A stretch of DNA of 64,000 bases from Paraphysomonas bandaiensis (GCA_965644295.1 CBFFRP010000289.1:1-64000); one strand, 5' to 3'; counted from the first letter of the stretch, positions 44,598 to 56,520 are shown. The notes: generated by a model from the sequence alone, not told the origin. Numbers and translations are program-made.

Positions 44598-46000
44598 CCT
44601 TCTTACTTATTAGAATATGATCTTATTCGAGTATATTCAGTATGTCACTTGAATGTACAGTGAAATATAGTGATGTACAAATGCTGATGATGATATTGAG
44701 AAACTGAAATGGTTTGATCTTCCAAGATATGTTTAGTAACGAGAGGTTCACATATGTAGGAGATTATGCATGAAACAAAATGAGTTTGTGTTGTTTATCA
44801 CAACTTCGTGTAGTTTACTAATAAATGTACAAGGGAAGGTACATTCAGCATTCATTGTAGTTGATGCTGGACCAACTAATGTCCCCGAGGGACACAGCAC
44901 TCTGCAGTTGATGATGTAGTACAGCCTATAAGGAGTATCCGCTGTCATCATATATGTAATGAATATAGAGCATCATCTGTACAGTAGTACTACATTAATT
45001 AATATCATCAGTATATCAGTTATAAGTAATTTAGTCACTATTTACCTTGATATCGTGTCCACTGTATGGGGAAGTGGACCAACTAAAGTTTGGCCACGCA
45101 GTGGAACGAGGCTCCTACACAAACTCCATCCAATCCGCACCCATAACTCCCCTAAACACTACATCTCTTTCCCAGACCGCATACGCGAAACGGTATACGT
45201 CTAGGACAAATCCTATGCAATGGGAAGAAATCGAGCCAAAGGCAAAACCGGGCATGACTTGACAACAGCTGCCACATGCACAGGCTGTGCTCACCCAACA
45301 GAGAATATGGCAAACCAAGTTAGTAAGACTATAGATATATACATAGATTCTAGTCACAACCGTTCCCATGTCATAATCAGATACTCTTCTATGTCATATT
45401 CATGCTCTCATGAAGAAGGAAGTAGCACTGAAGAGGGATACAGATATCTAACTTGATACTGAAGGCTGGTATGCTGGAATAGCATCTTGTGGGCTAATAA
45501 TCAGGAGCGCTTATGATACTGTAATAGTTATGAGATGCTATCTGCGCATATCACACGCGAGTGGACTTCCTGTATACTTGCCTGTATTTTCTGTATATCG
45601 TTTCCTATTCACCACACATATATATTGTATATATCTGGTATACCGGTATACTGGTATACCATATACTCTGAGTGCACATTCAACTGCTTGTACTTAGCCG
45701 TAGTTTCGCCGTAGTTTGCCCGTATTCTTCTGTTTGCCGATCTTGTGCTGGTGATGATATTGATAAACTAAACCGTCTCTTATCATATAATTCACGCATG
45801 ACAAGACATACATACATGAACAACACCATTTTTATAATCGCAAATACCTGAGACTAATAACTAGGTACAGGAATAGTACTACGTACATTGGTTAATGTAG
45901 CCTGTGTCCGCGCTGTGAATATTCTGGTCGTAATTACCCGGTCTTGTATTTTATCGTTAGTAATCTGCGCGTATATATTTCGGATTTCTATATTTGCCAG
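44598..46000. other. Intergenic, unrecognised repeats and GTATACC palindromes
   Basis: Short open frames at 44959-45456 (plus) and 45115-45369 (minus) may be decayed mobile DNA but show no motif I recognise. At 45630-45662 GGTATACCGGTATAC and GGTATACC palindromes cluster about 350 bp before the gene at 46001. Confidence 0.4.
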
Positions 46001-47644
46001 ATGTCTGATTCGTTTGATAGATACGCATTTGGTTTACACAAAGGTGATACTGGATATGAACGCCCGATCCCACTCGAGAAGAAATCGTCATCAGGATCTA
46101 TAAATTTGAGTAAATCCGACATGGCTATGGATCGTTCCGACAGGATGTCTTTCCACAGCCTCGAGAAAAAGGGTTCTTCTGGGTCGTTCAGTAATAGGCG
46201 GGAGTTCAGGAAAATGGATTCAACTTCCTCCAATGCCAGCGATGCTTTAGATTTCCTGGCGGATATGTGTGTTGAAATTGATGACATAGAAATGACTCTA
46301 TCTGCCTCACCTGAACTCCCTTCAGGTGTTCAGAACAAACAGGGACTTCCACCTAATCCACTGAATGGTAGAGGTGACAGTCCTAAACTGCGAAAAGATG
46401 GCTCTTTTTCGCGGAGGGGTTCGAGCGGAGCGGTGCCAATCCACTCATTGTCCTCTACGCCTGCCCCTGCCATTCAACCCATCCCCTTGAAGTTGATTCA
46501 CCTTGGCGAAAAGAATGTGCATATTATTCCTACCAACCCTGATGACACAGAAGCCCTATTGGCTGCATGCAAGGGTCTTAGCAAAGACGAAGGTGCTGGT
46601 CGAGCGCTCACTATAACGCTTGAGGAGGGAGATTCTGCGCAACTGGCCTCTCTGGTCATCAGTCAGCAGGCCCTTGCTCAGCGCCCGTCCCCCATAAAGC
46701 TGATCAATCCGAAGCATATATATAAGACATCGTGCGATACGTACCGTGTGCAAATGAGTAAAGGCTCAAAAACTAATCCCAATGGCAAGTTTAGTCGGAA
46801 TGCCCGCACTGAAACTGATGCCCTGTGGCTATGTGAGTTTGCCCTAATCCTTATCGATCGACCAAACGGTTTTGAGGACATACTAAATAATGGAAACTAT
46901 AAGTGTATGTTGCAACGGGGAATTGTGAGATCCCCCGAGGACTTTGCAAACAAACTAGGGGAACATCTCTTTGATCTCGGAAGCAGAGACTTATTGAAGA
47001 ATCATGAGGTAGAGCGACTGCATGTTCTTCTACAAAAGCATATCCCTCAGTACCAGTACGACACCATTCCACAGGATGCACTCGGCATAATCCAGCCCCG
47101 ACTTCCACACTCCGATATGAATTTTTCAGGCCTAGGAACACATGTAAAGAGAGAGTTACAATCACAGCCGTCTTTCCTGCACGACCTCCATCAGCAGATG
47201 CAGATGCAGACAGCTGCCATCCAACAGCACCAGCAAGGCACTATTCAAGGACTCTCACAAGGAAATCAGCAACCATACAATCAGCAGGATACGTCGTCCT
47301 CTAACAACTTTATTGGTAAGGCCAGAGGATCACTAAATGGTATTGGTTCTCTACTCACAGGTCCCTGGGGAAGTTTCTCTGACCGAGAGCGTAAGAAACG
47401 ACGCCGAGTTCCCAGTCAGCCTACTACACTCGCTGTGCCACAAGGGCGACAGTACTCACAGCAGCACCAGCAAAATTCGCCTCATGATATCCCTCAGCAG
47501 CAGCAATATCACCAGCAGGGCATGCAGTACCCAGATATTGCGACTCTGACCTCGCAGTTTGTTAAAAATCGGTCTGAGTCACGTACCATATCCTACCCTG
47601 AACAATCCACACCATCTGATATCCGAGGAAATGCTGATATATAA
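46001..47644 (+). CDS. Gln-rich protein with possible AP2-like DNA-binding domain
   Basis: 547 aa from the ATG at 46001 (MSDSFDRYAFGLHKGD). The N-terminus is Ser-rich, with an SLEKKGSSGS/LEKKSSSGS unit repeated twice and a third variant (FSRRGSSGA), probable phosphorylation sites. Around residues 230-300, IYKTSCDTYRVQMSKGSK and FSRNARTETDALWLCEFALI resemble the YRV...GKF.T..EA..A.D.A.. layout of AP2/ERF-type domains in protists. The following block (RGIVRSPEDFANKLGEHLFD) is well ordered. The C-terminal 150 residues are Gln-rich. A role as a transcription regulator is inferred only from this layout. The start codon choice is supported by composition; an upstream 5' exon cannot be excluded. Confidence 0.6.
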   Translation: MSDSFDRYAFGLHKGDTGYERPIPLEKKSSSGSINLSKSDMAMDRSDRMSFHSLEKKGSSGSFSNRREFRKMDSTSSNASDALDFLADMCVEIDDIEMTLSASPELPSGVQNKQGLPPNPLNGRGDSPKLRKDGSFSRRGSSGAVPIHSLSSTPAPAIQPIPLKLIHLGEKNVHIIPTNPDDTEALLAACKGLSKDEGAGRALTITLEEGDSAQLASLVISQQALAQRPSPIKLINPKHIYKTSCDTYRVQMSKGSKTNPNGKFSRNARTETDALWLCEFALILIDRPNGFEDILNNGNYKCMLQRGIVRSPEDFANKLGEHLFDLGSRDLLKNHEVERLHVLLQKHIPQYQYDTIPQDALGIIQPRLPHSDMNFSGLGTHVKRELQSQPSFLHDLHQQMQMQTAAIQQHQQGTIQGLSQGNQQPYNQQDTSSSNNFIGKARGSLNGIGSLLTGPWGSFSDRERKKRRRVPSQPTTLAVPQGRQYSQQHQQNSPHDIPQQQQYHQQGMQYPDIATLTSQFVKNRSESRTISYPEQSTPSDIRGNADI

Positions 47645-47899
47645 ACTGCATATTGTGTATTGTGCATGCATCAAGTCCTGTAGATCAGCACATCAATTCT
47701 GTTTATGATATACGCACGAATCAATTCATGATAAGATCAAAGTAGCAACGGTGAATTACAAATTGAGGCGTTAACTAGTGGTGCAATTATATTTAGTATT
47801 TAGAATTTACTGCGAATTACTTCGAGTATATAATAGTGTGAAGTAATTAAGCCATTTACTCGTGAAACAGTTTGTTATTTTATTCATTATCACCTGGTA

Positions 47900-47977
47900 C
47901 AGGGCCTGATAACCATTAATGGTAATGCCACTATAATTGCCGGGAACTGGACTACCATTAATGGTTATCAGGCCCTG
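47900..47977. mobile_element. 78-bp hAT-like MITE
   Basis: Near-perfect terminal inverted repeats start CAGGGCCTGATAACCATTAA and end TTAATGGTTATCAGGCCCTG. The 8-bp flanks are ACCTGGTA (47892-47899) and GCCTGGTA (47978-47985), seven of eight matching. CAGGG ends plus an 8-bp duplication are typical of hAT. Its termini differ from those of the element at 17705, so it belongs to another family. Confidence 0.75.
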
Positions 47978-47985
47978 GCCTGGTA

Positions 47986-49414
47986 TATATATCAATAGCA
48001 TACCCAAAAGAACATAATGTAAGAGTACGGTGCGCTGGATTGACGTCGTCCTAAACGGTAAGGCATTGTACAAAAAGAAATTTACGCGTTGTTGTAGACT
48101 AGAAAAGTACGACTTGTGGTGCTTCCACTCACACAAATATAGCCACCTATATTTATTTATAACCAACTCTATTTTACCCATTTTGAGCCCATTTATTGTG
48201 TTGAAAGTTTTGGTCTACTATATTCTCCTGGACTTTTTTCGTTGTTTTGAATTTAGTGATAAGTGAGTCAGTGTACGACGTAAATTTATCTTTATGTATA
48301 AGCAATCCTTATACGCTGATATACCCACATAAATAATTTCCTTTTTGACATAAAAAGTTTAATGTCCCCATTTTATAGACCTCAACTCTGTTCTATTCTG
48401 TTTATTAATAGATTGATTAGTGAGCCACTGATTCATATTTAAGTGTTTATTTCACTCTCGCAGTATTAAACGTTGTGACTTCTGAATAACACTTGCATAG
48501 TTTATGTCTAAATGAGTAAAACTTTATTTCAAAAATAGTAGAGTGCCGATAACCCTGCTCCCTTGCAACTGTAATAATACACTTTTTAAATAGTGTAATT
48601 TATGCACTGTAGAGTGTAGAATACAGTTGTAATTGAGGGTTAACATTCCAATGACTGCGATGATTCATCTGACGCCGTTTTGTAAACTATAGTACATCAA
48701 CACAGTTCTATGTCATCTCTCTTTTCCTGAAAAACAGTCGTGGGGGAAAATATCCCGCAGTATTCTTTAGTTACAGGATTACACAGAACAATATTTTCTC
48801 TTGGTCTGGCAACTACTCAGAGATAACACATCCTCAATGAGTGCCTGAATCTTGTGACACTTTTATGAGCACAAACTTAACAAACTATGAACAGAACACA
48901 ATTGCTATGAAACGTTTGTGGAGATTGAATCACCTCAACCGCGAGATAGATCATCAAGAGTCGAAGTGAAGTATACATCAAGAGATGGGCGGTCAGTTGA
49001 AGAAATATGTGAAAGTGAGAGTTTTTACTTACCACTAGTTTTACCTATTTTTGGATGGTACATCATGTTTTTTTGGGAACATTACTATTCTAAGATTACG
49101 CTTGGTAAGCACTTCTACGTATTTTTAACGTATGCATAAATGATTTGTTTAGTGTCACGCAAGTTGCTATATTATAATATTGTCATAAAAAAGTTATTAT
49201 AATGAAGAAAAACCTTCAAGCTTCAACATTCTCATGTAGAAATCGCTTGCCTTTAGGGTGTAGTCTATGGAAGTTCTACTTGCATGAAAATTAAATTTAA
49301 TATATATCATGATGTTTTATTCATATTATATTTACTTGCTACTGTTAGTTTTTTAACCACACTTACAAGAAGTGGTTATATTTTTGTTCAATAATTGAAT
49401 TAAATTTATTGTTA
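47986..49414. other. AT-rich intergenic, no gene recognised
   Basis: Low-GC spacer. The short open frames at 48030-48266 and 48918-49139 show no motif. Nothing else was identified. Confidence 0.35.
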
Positions 49415-49610
49415 TATTGAAAGTCTTATTATTTAGCAATAGGCGTTAAAAACCTGCACCAATATAGTGGCTAGTTGAATGCTAGACATACTAGTTAGAC
49501 CGCTACCCATAACTAATCAGCATAAATTCTATTATCCTACTATTTAGCGCTACAGAAGCTGCTTGTGCGTCGCTGCAAGCACCAAGGGGTGGCCACTTCC
49601 GTTCTTAATG
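49415..49610 (+). repeat. Dispersed repeat, right-end copy with two-hairpin core
   Basis: This copy is closely similar to 17450-17655 over about 190 bp (for example TATAGTGGCTAGTTGAATGC and TATCCTACTATTTAGCGCTA). The core GCTTGTGCGTCGCTGCAAGC is at 49560-49580. It starts TTGAAAGTCTTATTATTTAG, the same boundary as the inverted end of the nested element at 37292. Confidence 0.75.
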
Positions 49611-51136
49611 TTGAGTGTGAGTTTCGCCATGATCGTGTGTCCTTGGACTCACTGGCGCGTGTTGTCAGGGGAATGGTATTGTCAAATAGAGTGTGATTGT
49701 ATGCACATATAAATTACCAGAAATGCTCTAAACCTTTGAGTTCCATAATGTTGACTTCCTTGTCATGCAATTATTTAAGTCAAAAACCAGGACTTACTCA
49801 GTCATATGGGCAGAAGTATATTGATATATGATATTACCTCAGTGATTGATATGTTGGAAGTTTCTTGCATCTCTTACTGTCAGAAAACAGCACAAAATCT
49901 CCTATGTTGTAAATGAGGTGTTCAGGACCTATATCTTGGGCAATAGTTCAGGTGTAACAAACATAAAAAATGTGCTCAGGGGTGGTGGTCTTCGCAGCTG
50001 AATCAGGCAAATGAAACGATCCATGTTTCAAATCAATCCACTTTCTTTGAAGTTGCCTTGACTCAGCTCTAATTCTGATATGTCATTTATCTTTTTCTGT
50101 GCGCTCTTTTGAATAAGAGTATCTCTGTTAGGAGACATCTTTTCGTATAAGAATGAGTCGAATATAATGAAGTTACCTACACATCATTTTGCACATAATG
50201 AGTTGACTAGGCTGCTGTGAGTGTTGTTCAATGCTATCATCCGAATAAGCATTCTTCATTTGAGTCGAGTTAGAATTGACTTTTATATTTTTCATTCGTA
50301 TTAACAGTGTTTTTTGTGTTGTTACGGTGTTTGTTTTCGAGCGTGGTCACATATCAATATAATTATGACAATATCATTTGGCGAACTAAACCAGGTACCA
50401 CTTTACCAAGTTTTATAATCATTTCGACCTAATATCGAACTGAAATAGAAGTATGACAAACAGAAAAAAACGCATATGATGATGTATAAGCATTACTACT
50501 TATTAAGATTGAACAAAAGCAGGTGGGCACTACACCCCTTATTTGCTACTTTACATTTCTGTAGATATTATTCAATTTTGTTTAGCTTTTCTGCATATGG
50601 TATTCATATATATGATGATGAGGTAGTTTGTCAAATATATCTATGTTGAGTTACTGCATATCAAAATTGCTAATACACTGAAGAGATGGGGATTTCATGA
50701 CATGCTCTTTCTGAAGTCGTGTCCTGCCCGTGAGACCTGTTCTCGAAGAAACCTGGCAAATTACTATTGTCCTATATTCCCTTGACTGCTTGCTTCCAGC
50801 GTCTTCCATTAAACTCGGCTCGAAAGTCATATTTCATATTTCGCATTTTGACAGCTGGCACATCCTGAATATGAAGTACAGTTCGTAGTTTTAGTTGAAA
50901 ACCCCGATATCTAGACACAGAAAAGTCAACGAACAGTCGAAAAAGTGTACCGAATCGAATGCGGAATACGGAGAAGTGGTGTGTGTGTTTGACTGCTGTG
51001 TGCTCTGTATGAAGTTCATTTTTGGAGATAGATGTGACGTCTCACGAGCTCTGCGCGTATATCACAAGCAGGAGAATTAACAGAGGAAGCGCACTCAGCG
51101 TAATCGAGGACTGATATCTTATCGGATCTATCAGCG
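49611..51136. other. Intergenic, no gene recognised
   Basis: A 1.5-kb spacer before the golgin gene. A small hairpin-like AACCAGGTACCACTTTACCA (50389-50408) resembles the hairpins at 57765 and 58069. The open frame 50895-51080 has no motif. Confidence 0.35.
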
Positions 51137-53975
51137 ATGTTTTCTCAGTCGCTCTCTGAATTCACGAATTTCGCATCCAAAATATCCTCTGAACTGTCTC
51201 TGGACAATCTTCAGAATGAGGAGCAGAAGAATAGCGGACAGCAGGGTGTTGGAGTATCAACAGGAGTGGCTTCTCATAAGGATGAGGATCAGAGTGAGCG
51301 AATTAAGGATCTGGAAAACACTGTAGCTGACTTGCGTGAGTCTCTGGTGTCAGAGAAGGAGTCTTTTGAACGCTGTAATTCTGAACTGGAACGAACTAAA
51401 CTGAAACTCAGAGAAGAGATTGAAAATTCGATTTCATTAAAGCAATGCATTGAAGATAAGGAAGGTATTATTGCTGACATGACGCTTACGGCGTCGAATA
51501 TGCAGTCGAAAAACGCAGATCTACAGTCAGAGGTTGAGCAGCTGCGCAATGCTCTCTCTGCTACGTGCAACATACCGACAGATGGACAGGACACCACTTC
51601 TCTAAATGGAGTATGTGATACCTGTGAGGGCTTACGTACTCAGTTGGAATCTGTTAGACAGGCGTATGCATCCTTGCAGCATACGTGCTCCTTGTCGGAG
51701 GGAAGGGAGGCGACAAGTGTGCTGGAGCTGAAGGAAGGGCTCGCACAGATTCAGGAGAAGGGTGGTACAGAAGTCCTTACTCTGGCGGAGGCAAGAGCTG
51801 AAGTGAAGTCCTCTACGGAGGCCAGTGATTTTCTCGCAAAGCAGTTGGCAGAGAGAACCCAGGAGCTGGAGGTCGTGAGGAGTGAACTCTCGACTAGCAC
51901 AGCTGCATACGCTGAGTTGAAAGAAAAGCAGATTACATTGAGCGGCAAGATGAAAGAGAAAATCAAGCACTTTATGGACAAGCATGCTCAGCTTGAGGAA
52001 CATAAACGCCAGCTGATGGAATCTTTAAAAGAAAAGGTGTGAATTCAAGATACCCATCGATATTTGGGTCTTTGATATTAACTTGTCTTGATTTCGCAGG
52101 ACTCTGAAGTGACATCGTTGCGTCTTAAGCTGGATGCCATCGAGAATAACCTGTCAGATAGGAAGGCACTGTCAAGCGAACTCTCTGAGCGTTACAGTGA
52201 AGTGCAACGCGACCTGCAGCGCAAACAAGAAGAGATAGATTCCCTGTTGGCGGCACAGGAAAATTCAGTTCGTCAGCTCATGGATAAAGAACAAGAGGCG
52301 CAGAATAAGTCAAAGGAAGTCGAGGATTTACGGGTGCGTCTTCGTGAGACCATGGAAGAAGTTCAGCGGGAAGCTGAGAGAGCACAAGAGCGTTGTGATA
52401 TAGCTGAGAGAGAGAGCCATGCTGCTGCCGAAAGGAGGGTGACAGAAATGGCATGTGCTCTTGAAGAAAATAGAGCACTATTGGACGGTGAAAGGACTAA
52501 AGTACGTGATCTAGAAGAGCAAATTACGTGTATGCAAGAGAAGTCGATAGAGATAAGATCTAGTGCTCAATCACTTGAAGATTACAAGTCACGTGCACAG
52601 AAAGCCCTAAAACAGGTAATATCGGTGTATTTCTGTATGGAGTGTCCATGAAAAAGTGGAAATAATATCGCAATTTCTGTTTCTTTATATATAATGTTGA
52701 CCCACGTGTATGTACCCTCTTAGGCCAATGCCACCTCCGCTACCCTCACAAATCGCGTATCTTCCCTAGAGAATGCTTTGGGTGAAGCGGAGGAAAAGTT
52801 GAAGGAGGCCGAGAATCATATCATGGAGCTAATTGAAGAAAGAGGCTCTCTACAGCAACAAATAAAGGACGTCAGGTGAGAGAATCGCCGTTTTATTTTA
52901 TGATGGTCACCTGTTTGTAGTGCCAAGTTGAAGGAAGAGAAGGAAATGCACCGAACAGCGGTGGAGTTGCTAGAGCAAGCCAACAAGGACATTTCCTCTG
53001 AAGTGATTCGTATGAAGGATGCTATCTTGGCTATGGAAGAGGAGAAGGCACGGACCCTAGCAGCCGAGAAGCAAGTGAGTGCGGTTCGATAGCCCAGTCA
53101 TTCACATAGCTCATTGCTTCGTGTTTCGTTGTCTGCAGCACACTCTTGAGGTCCCTGATGACTCCCCACGATTTACTCTCTCTCCTCGCACTCCGCCAAG
53201 TAGCACAGACTCTGACCTGGAGAAGATTTCAATTCGTCGCCCGACACACCCAAACTCCGAGTTGCGAGATGAAGTGCATGCGGTGTGCGGTAGTGACGAC
53301 GAAATCCCAGACAACACTCGAAGTGATAGCGATAGTATGGTGCTGATTTCTCAAAATGACAGACGTGGTATTCGGAAGCATGAAACCGGGGATGAAGATG
53401 ACACAGTTTCGCTGAGTGACGGCCCGTCCTCGAATGACTTATTCCTTATCAAGCAGGTAACTGTGCGCACTTTTCGTGCTTGGATCTTTAATGTTGCGTG
53501 TAGTACAAAGCCACAGTGAAAGATCTACATCGCGAAATCGCCCAATGCCACGCTGACATGGAACATTTGCGGCACTCTTTGCAAGCGGAGCAAGAAAATA
53601 AAGTAGCATTATAGCACTGACACTATCAATTTGCTAATATTGGCATTTCAGGCTAGAGTAGTGCAGCAGTTAGATGAGCTCAACGCTTTTCATGAGAGGA
53701 CGAAGAGGTTGTTGAACTCCCCTGACTCAGCTGTGAACATTGAGTACCTGAAGAAGTGTGTGTATCGGCTAATGATAACTAAAGAACTAAGCGAGAAGAA
53801 ACGCCTCTATCCTGTGATATCTGTCATTCTTAAATTTACCCCCCAGGAATCAACCCACGTGACTAAAGCGATAGACGAAGAGATTTCGGCATCCACGGCT
53901 AGTGTAGTTGACTCAACGTGGGTTAGCATCAGTGACATGGCTTCAAGTTCTATAGGTGGCCTGTTTCGAGGCTAG
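51137..53975 (+). CDS. GRIP-domain golgin (trans-Golgi coiled-coil tether)
   Basis: Seven exons: 51137-52036, 52100-52615, 52724-52875, 52921-53074, 53139-53456, 53504-53602 and 53652-53975 (820 aa). Almost the whole chain is heptad-type coiled coil (for example IKDLENTVADLRESLVSEKE and EVEDLRVRLRETMEEVQREA). Exon 5 is an acidic Ser/Pro-rich hinge. The C-terminal exon has the GRIP pattern: VNIEYLKKCVYRLMITKELS followed by KKRLYPVISVILKFTPQEST. This matches the family (iN.EYLKNV...fl......r..llpvi..lL.fs..E), including the conserved Tyr needed for Arl1-GTP binding. GRIP golgins tether vesicles at the trans-Golgi network. All introns are short and frame-preserving. The protein is complete. Confidence 0.9.
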
Positions 53976-54242
53976 ACTTTTGTATATATTGTTTTACGTA
54001 TTTCATGGTATTGCTCTTTATGGTGAGTTTTGTATTAGCTTTCTTCAAGTGGTGAACTGCTGCCTAATAAAATTTTGTTGTTTATTGTTTCAGCACCCGG
54101 TTTTCTGAATTTGGTGCTGTCTTCTTTTTCAGGTGGTGATATTGTTTATCACTACAAGGTAACGTTGTAAACTCTCCCTCGTGTAGATATATTGTGGAAA
54201 AGGAAAGGAGGTACTATGACGCGAGTTTGACGTTTGACAACT
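53976..54242. other. 3' flank of the golgin gene
   Basis: An AATAAA-like signal (CCTAATAAAATTTTG, about 54064) may serve polyadenylation. No gene is present. Confidence 0.4.
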
Positions 54243-54498
54243 TATTAGGATTCAGCTTAATACAAGATTGTATCTGTGAGTTATAATGTTCAATGAAATA
54301 TATCATGAACTGAATTACAGAGAATATCTGTTGAAGATACAACATGATCGTCATCATAACGTCGTAATTATCAGTTACACTTCTAACCATTCCGTTGTGC
54401 ATGATAGTTATGTTTTATATTGTTATTCATAATTCTCACTCTATATTGTGTTCTTTGTTCTTTACTACTTTACACTCTAGTAAGATCAATTCTTTATT
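54243..54498 (+). repeat. Solo LTR of the copia family
   Basis: 256 bp running from TATTAGGATTCAGCTT to GATCAATTCTTTATT, diverged from the LTR at 8769. Flanking 5-mers CAACT and CCACC do not match, so the target duplication is lost or this is a recombinant copy. Confidence 0.85.
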
Positions 54499-54679
54499 CC
54501 ACCGTCTGAGACCTGAGACAGTGGTAGTTGTATCGTTGTATCCATATCCATGTGCACAGGTGATTAGATATAGGGTAGGAAAAAGCGGTAATGATTTCTT
54601 GCAACACTTAACTTCAAATTCACCAAGCTTTGCTATATCTAATATCGATATCATTTGTCATTGTATCTAGTTCCCATAA

Positions 54680-55140
54680 CGATAACTGCTTGTGCGTTAC
54701 CGCAAGCACGAAGGTGCGACCATTCTCTCACAATATATTATTATAAATGTGCAAGTATGTCGTAAGTAGGAGTTAGCAATAGTACATGAATTAATGATAT
54801 GATATATGTAGGAATTATGTTCCCTCAATAAAGTCGGACTCGCACCTTTTCGCGGTGTTCTGGGGGATAAGAGTAGCGGAGATATTTCTCCGGGAAACTG
54901 ACGTGAGCCGCATATATAGTCAGCAGATATTGTTCTGCCCACTCGTAGCCTAATGCTTCTGTGGTACAAGGGACACTAATAAGTGTCACTACTTGTGTAG
55001 AGATGTCTTTGGGACCTGACAAATAATAATGGCATCGGGGACAGGGCCCATCTCAAGGGTAACCGGGGTATTGTTTGGCTGCCTGCTGAAGTTAAGCTCC
55101 CGGGATATTTACCTTAAGAGCTCAAAAAAACTGAAGTCAG
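54680..55140 (+). repeat. Dispersed repeat: hairpin core plus body of the 36808-type element
   Basis: 54688-54725 holds the core (GCTTGTGCGTTACCGCAAGC). 54827-55130 parallels 36811-37110 (CCCTCAATAAAGTCGGACTC, TCTGCCCACTCGTAGCC, CAAGGGTAACCGGGGTATTG). The core precedes the body here, whereas at 36808 it follows it, so copies are rearranged. Confidence 0.65.
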
Positions 55141-55210
55141 CAGATAGATGTCAGGTATATATCAACACTCTGCTTGCTCACTGTGTTTGCTTTGAGTGAT
55201 TGATGCTGAG

Positions 55211-55586
55211 TATGAGTTCACATTATTCGATATAATATCTGTGTGGCCAATGACCGAGGTATTGCTTCAAACTTTCCTCATATGGATGCATGATGGCAAT
55301 GGCAATAATGTGATTAGACCTGTCATATCTTCTCACACGTCTACTGCCTAGTCTTGGTTTCTTCTGACCGCAAGCACGAAGGTGCGACCATTCTCTCACA
55401 ATATATATTATTATAAATGTCCAAGTATGAGTTCTCACATTATTCGATATAATATCTGTGTGGCCAATGACCGAGGTATTGCTTCAAACTTTCCTCATAT
55501 GGATGCATAATGGCAATGGCAATATTGTGATTAGACCTGTCATATCTTCTCACACGTCTACTGCCTAGTCTTGGTTTCTTCTGACC
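55211..55586 (+). repeat. Direct duplication of a ~159-bp unit separated by a core copy
   Basis: 55211-55369 and 55426-55586 are nearly identical (TGGCCAATGACCGAGGTATT; CTTCTCACACGTCTACTGCC), differing by a few bases and a 2-bp insertion. The 57 bp between them (55370-55426) duplicates the core-containing segment at 54700-54757. Confidence 0.8.
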
Positions 55587-56085
55587 CAGGTCATTGAGAT
55601 TATATCAAGGCTCTGGCACTGTTATCCAAGCAGGGTCAGGTACATTTGTGTTTCCTTTATATTATTTCTTACTTATAATAATAGTAGGTTTTTATCCGAG
55701 CGGAGAAGAGGTGCACGGTTTCCTACTAGCGTAAGTCACTCGGGAGAAGAGTGCTGGAGGCATGTATGTGCTGGACGAGTACACATCATAATGGAGGGAA
55801 GACATAGGAGTCAGCTTGAATTTGTAACAGATTTTGGTAGACATATCTGTTTCATGCATCAGCGTGCAAAATTGCACCAGTGAGGAGACCGCTTCGTGAC
55901 CGTGGGAGGACCCGGCGCTAGAGCTACTATACTACATGCTGCTGTGAACACCACCTTCTTGAAGATCTATCGCATATGTATACAAGAGACATAATATATG
56001 CCGAAGACACCGACCGCAATTTGTTTGTGTTGTTAGGACAATTTATTACCAGTAATAATAGAAGCAGAATCAACTGCACCAGTGT
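55587..56085. other. Intergenic, no gene recognised
   Basis: No motif was recognised in the short open frames here (for example 55692-55877 minus). Confidence 0.35.
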
Positions 56086-56368
56086 CTACCCACTCCTTAT
56101 AGTGGGTTCCTGGATATAACTCCACCACCTCGGAATATTGTCTTTTTTACTGGAGGGAATATTATGAGGCTTATCATGGTGGGCTACATTCAATATTAGG
56201 TACAGAGTACACAAACAAGCATATATATATATAAAGTATACCAGATGCAAGCGAGAAGAATTTGGAGCGCACTGACTTATCCTCCCTGGTGGCACCACAT
56301 TTCTTCTTGCTTTTGTAAACAAAATGATAGGTACCATCATCATTGACAGCATGGACAATACCACGCAT
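56086..56368 (-). CDS. Small hypothetical protein
   Basis: From the ATG at 56368 the frame reads MRGIVHAVNDDGTYHFVYKS with a basic continuation, reminiscent of small beta-barrel (Tudor/KOW-like) folds. An in-frame GTATAC...AAAAAAG intron (about 56237-56142) can join it to DNIPRWWSYIQEPTIRSG before the stop at 56086. Upstream codons (DDGTPPGDEIVTVTR) are also open, so the N-terminus may be longer. The family is not recognised, and it could belong to a mobile element with its divergent neighbour. Confidence 0.35.
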
Positions 56369-56520
56369 CCTAGTGACAGTAACAATTTCGTCACCAGGAG
56401 GCGTGCCGTCGTCGAAGACAGGAGAGGCCTGAGGTTTTATGTGGGATGCTTACTCCGGACCAAGTGCGTCTACCCACGGTACGACATCATGCTGCTACGG
56501 TACCGTTAGCATATGGCACA

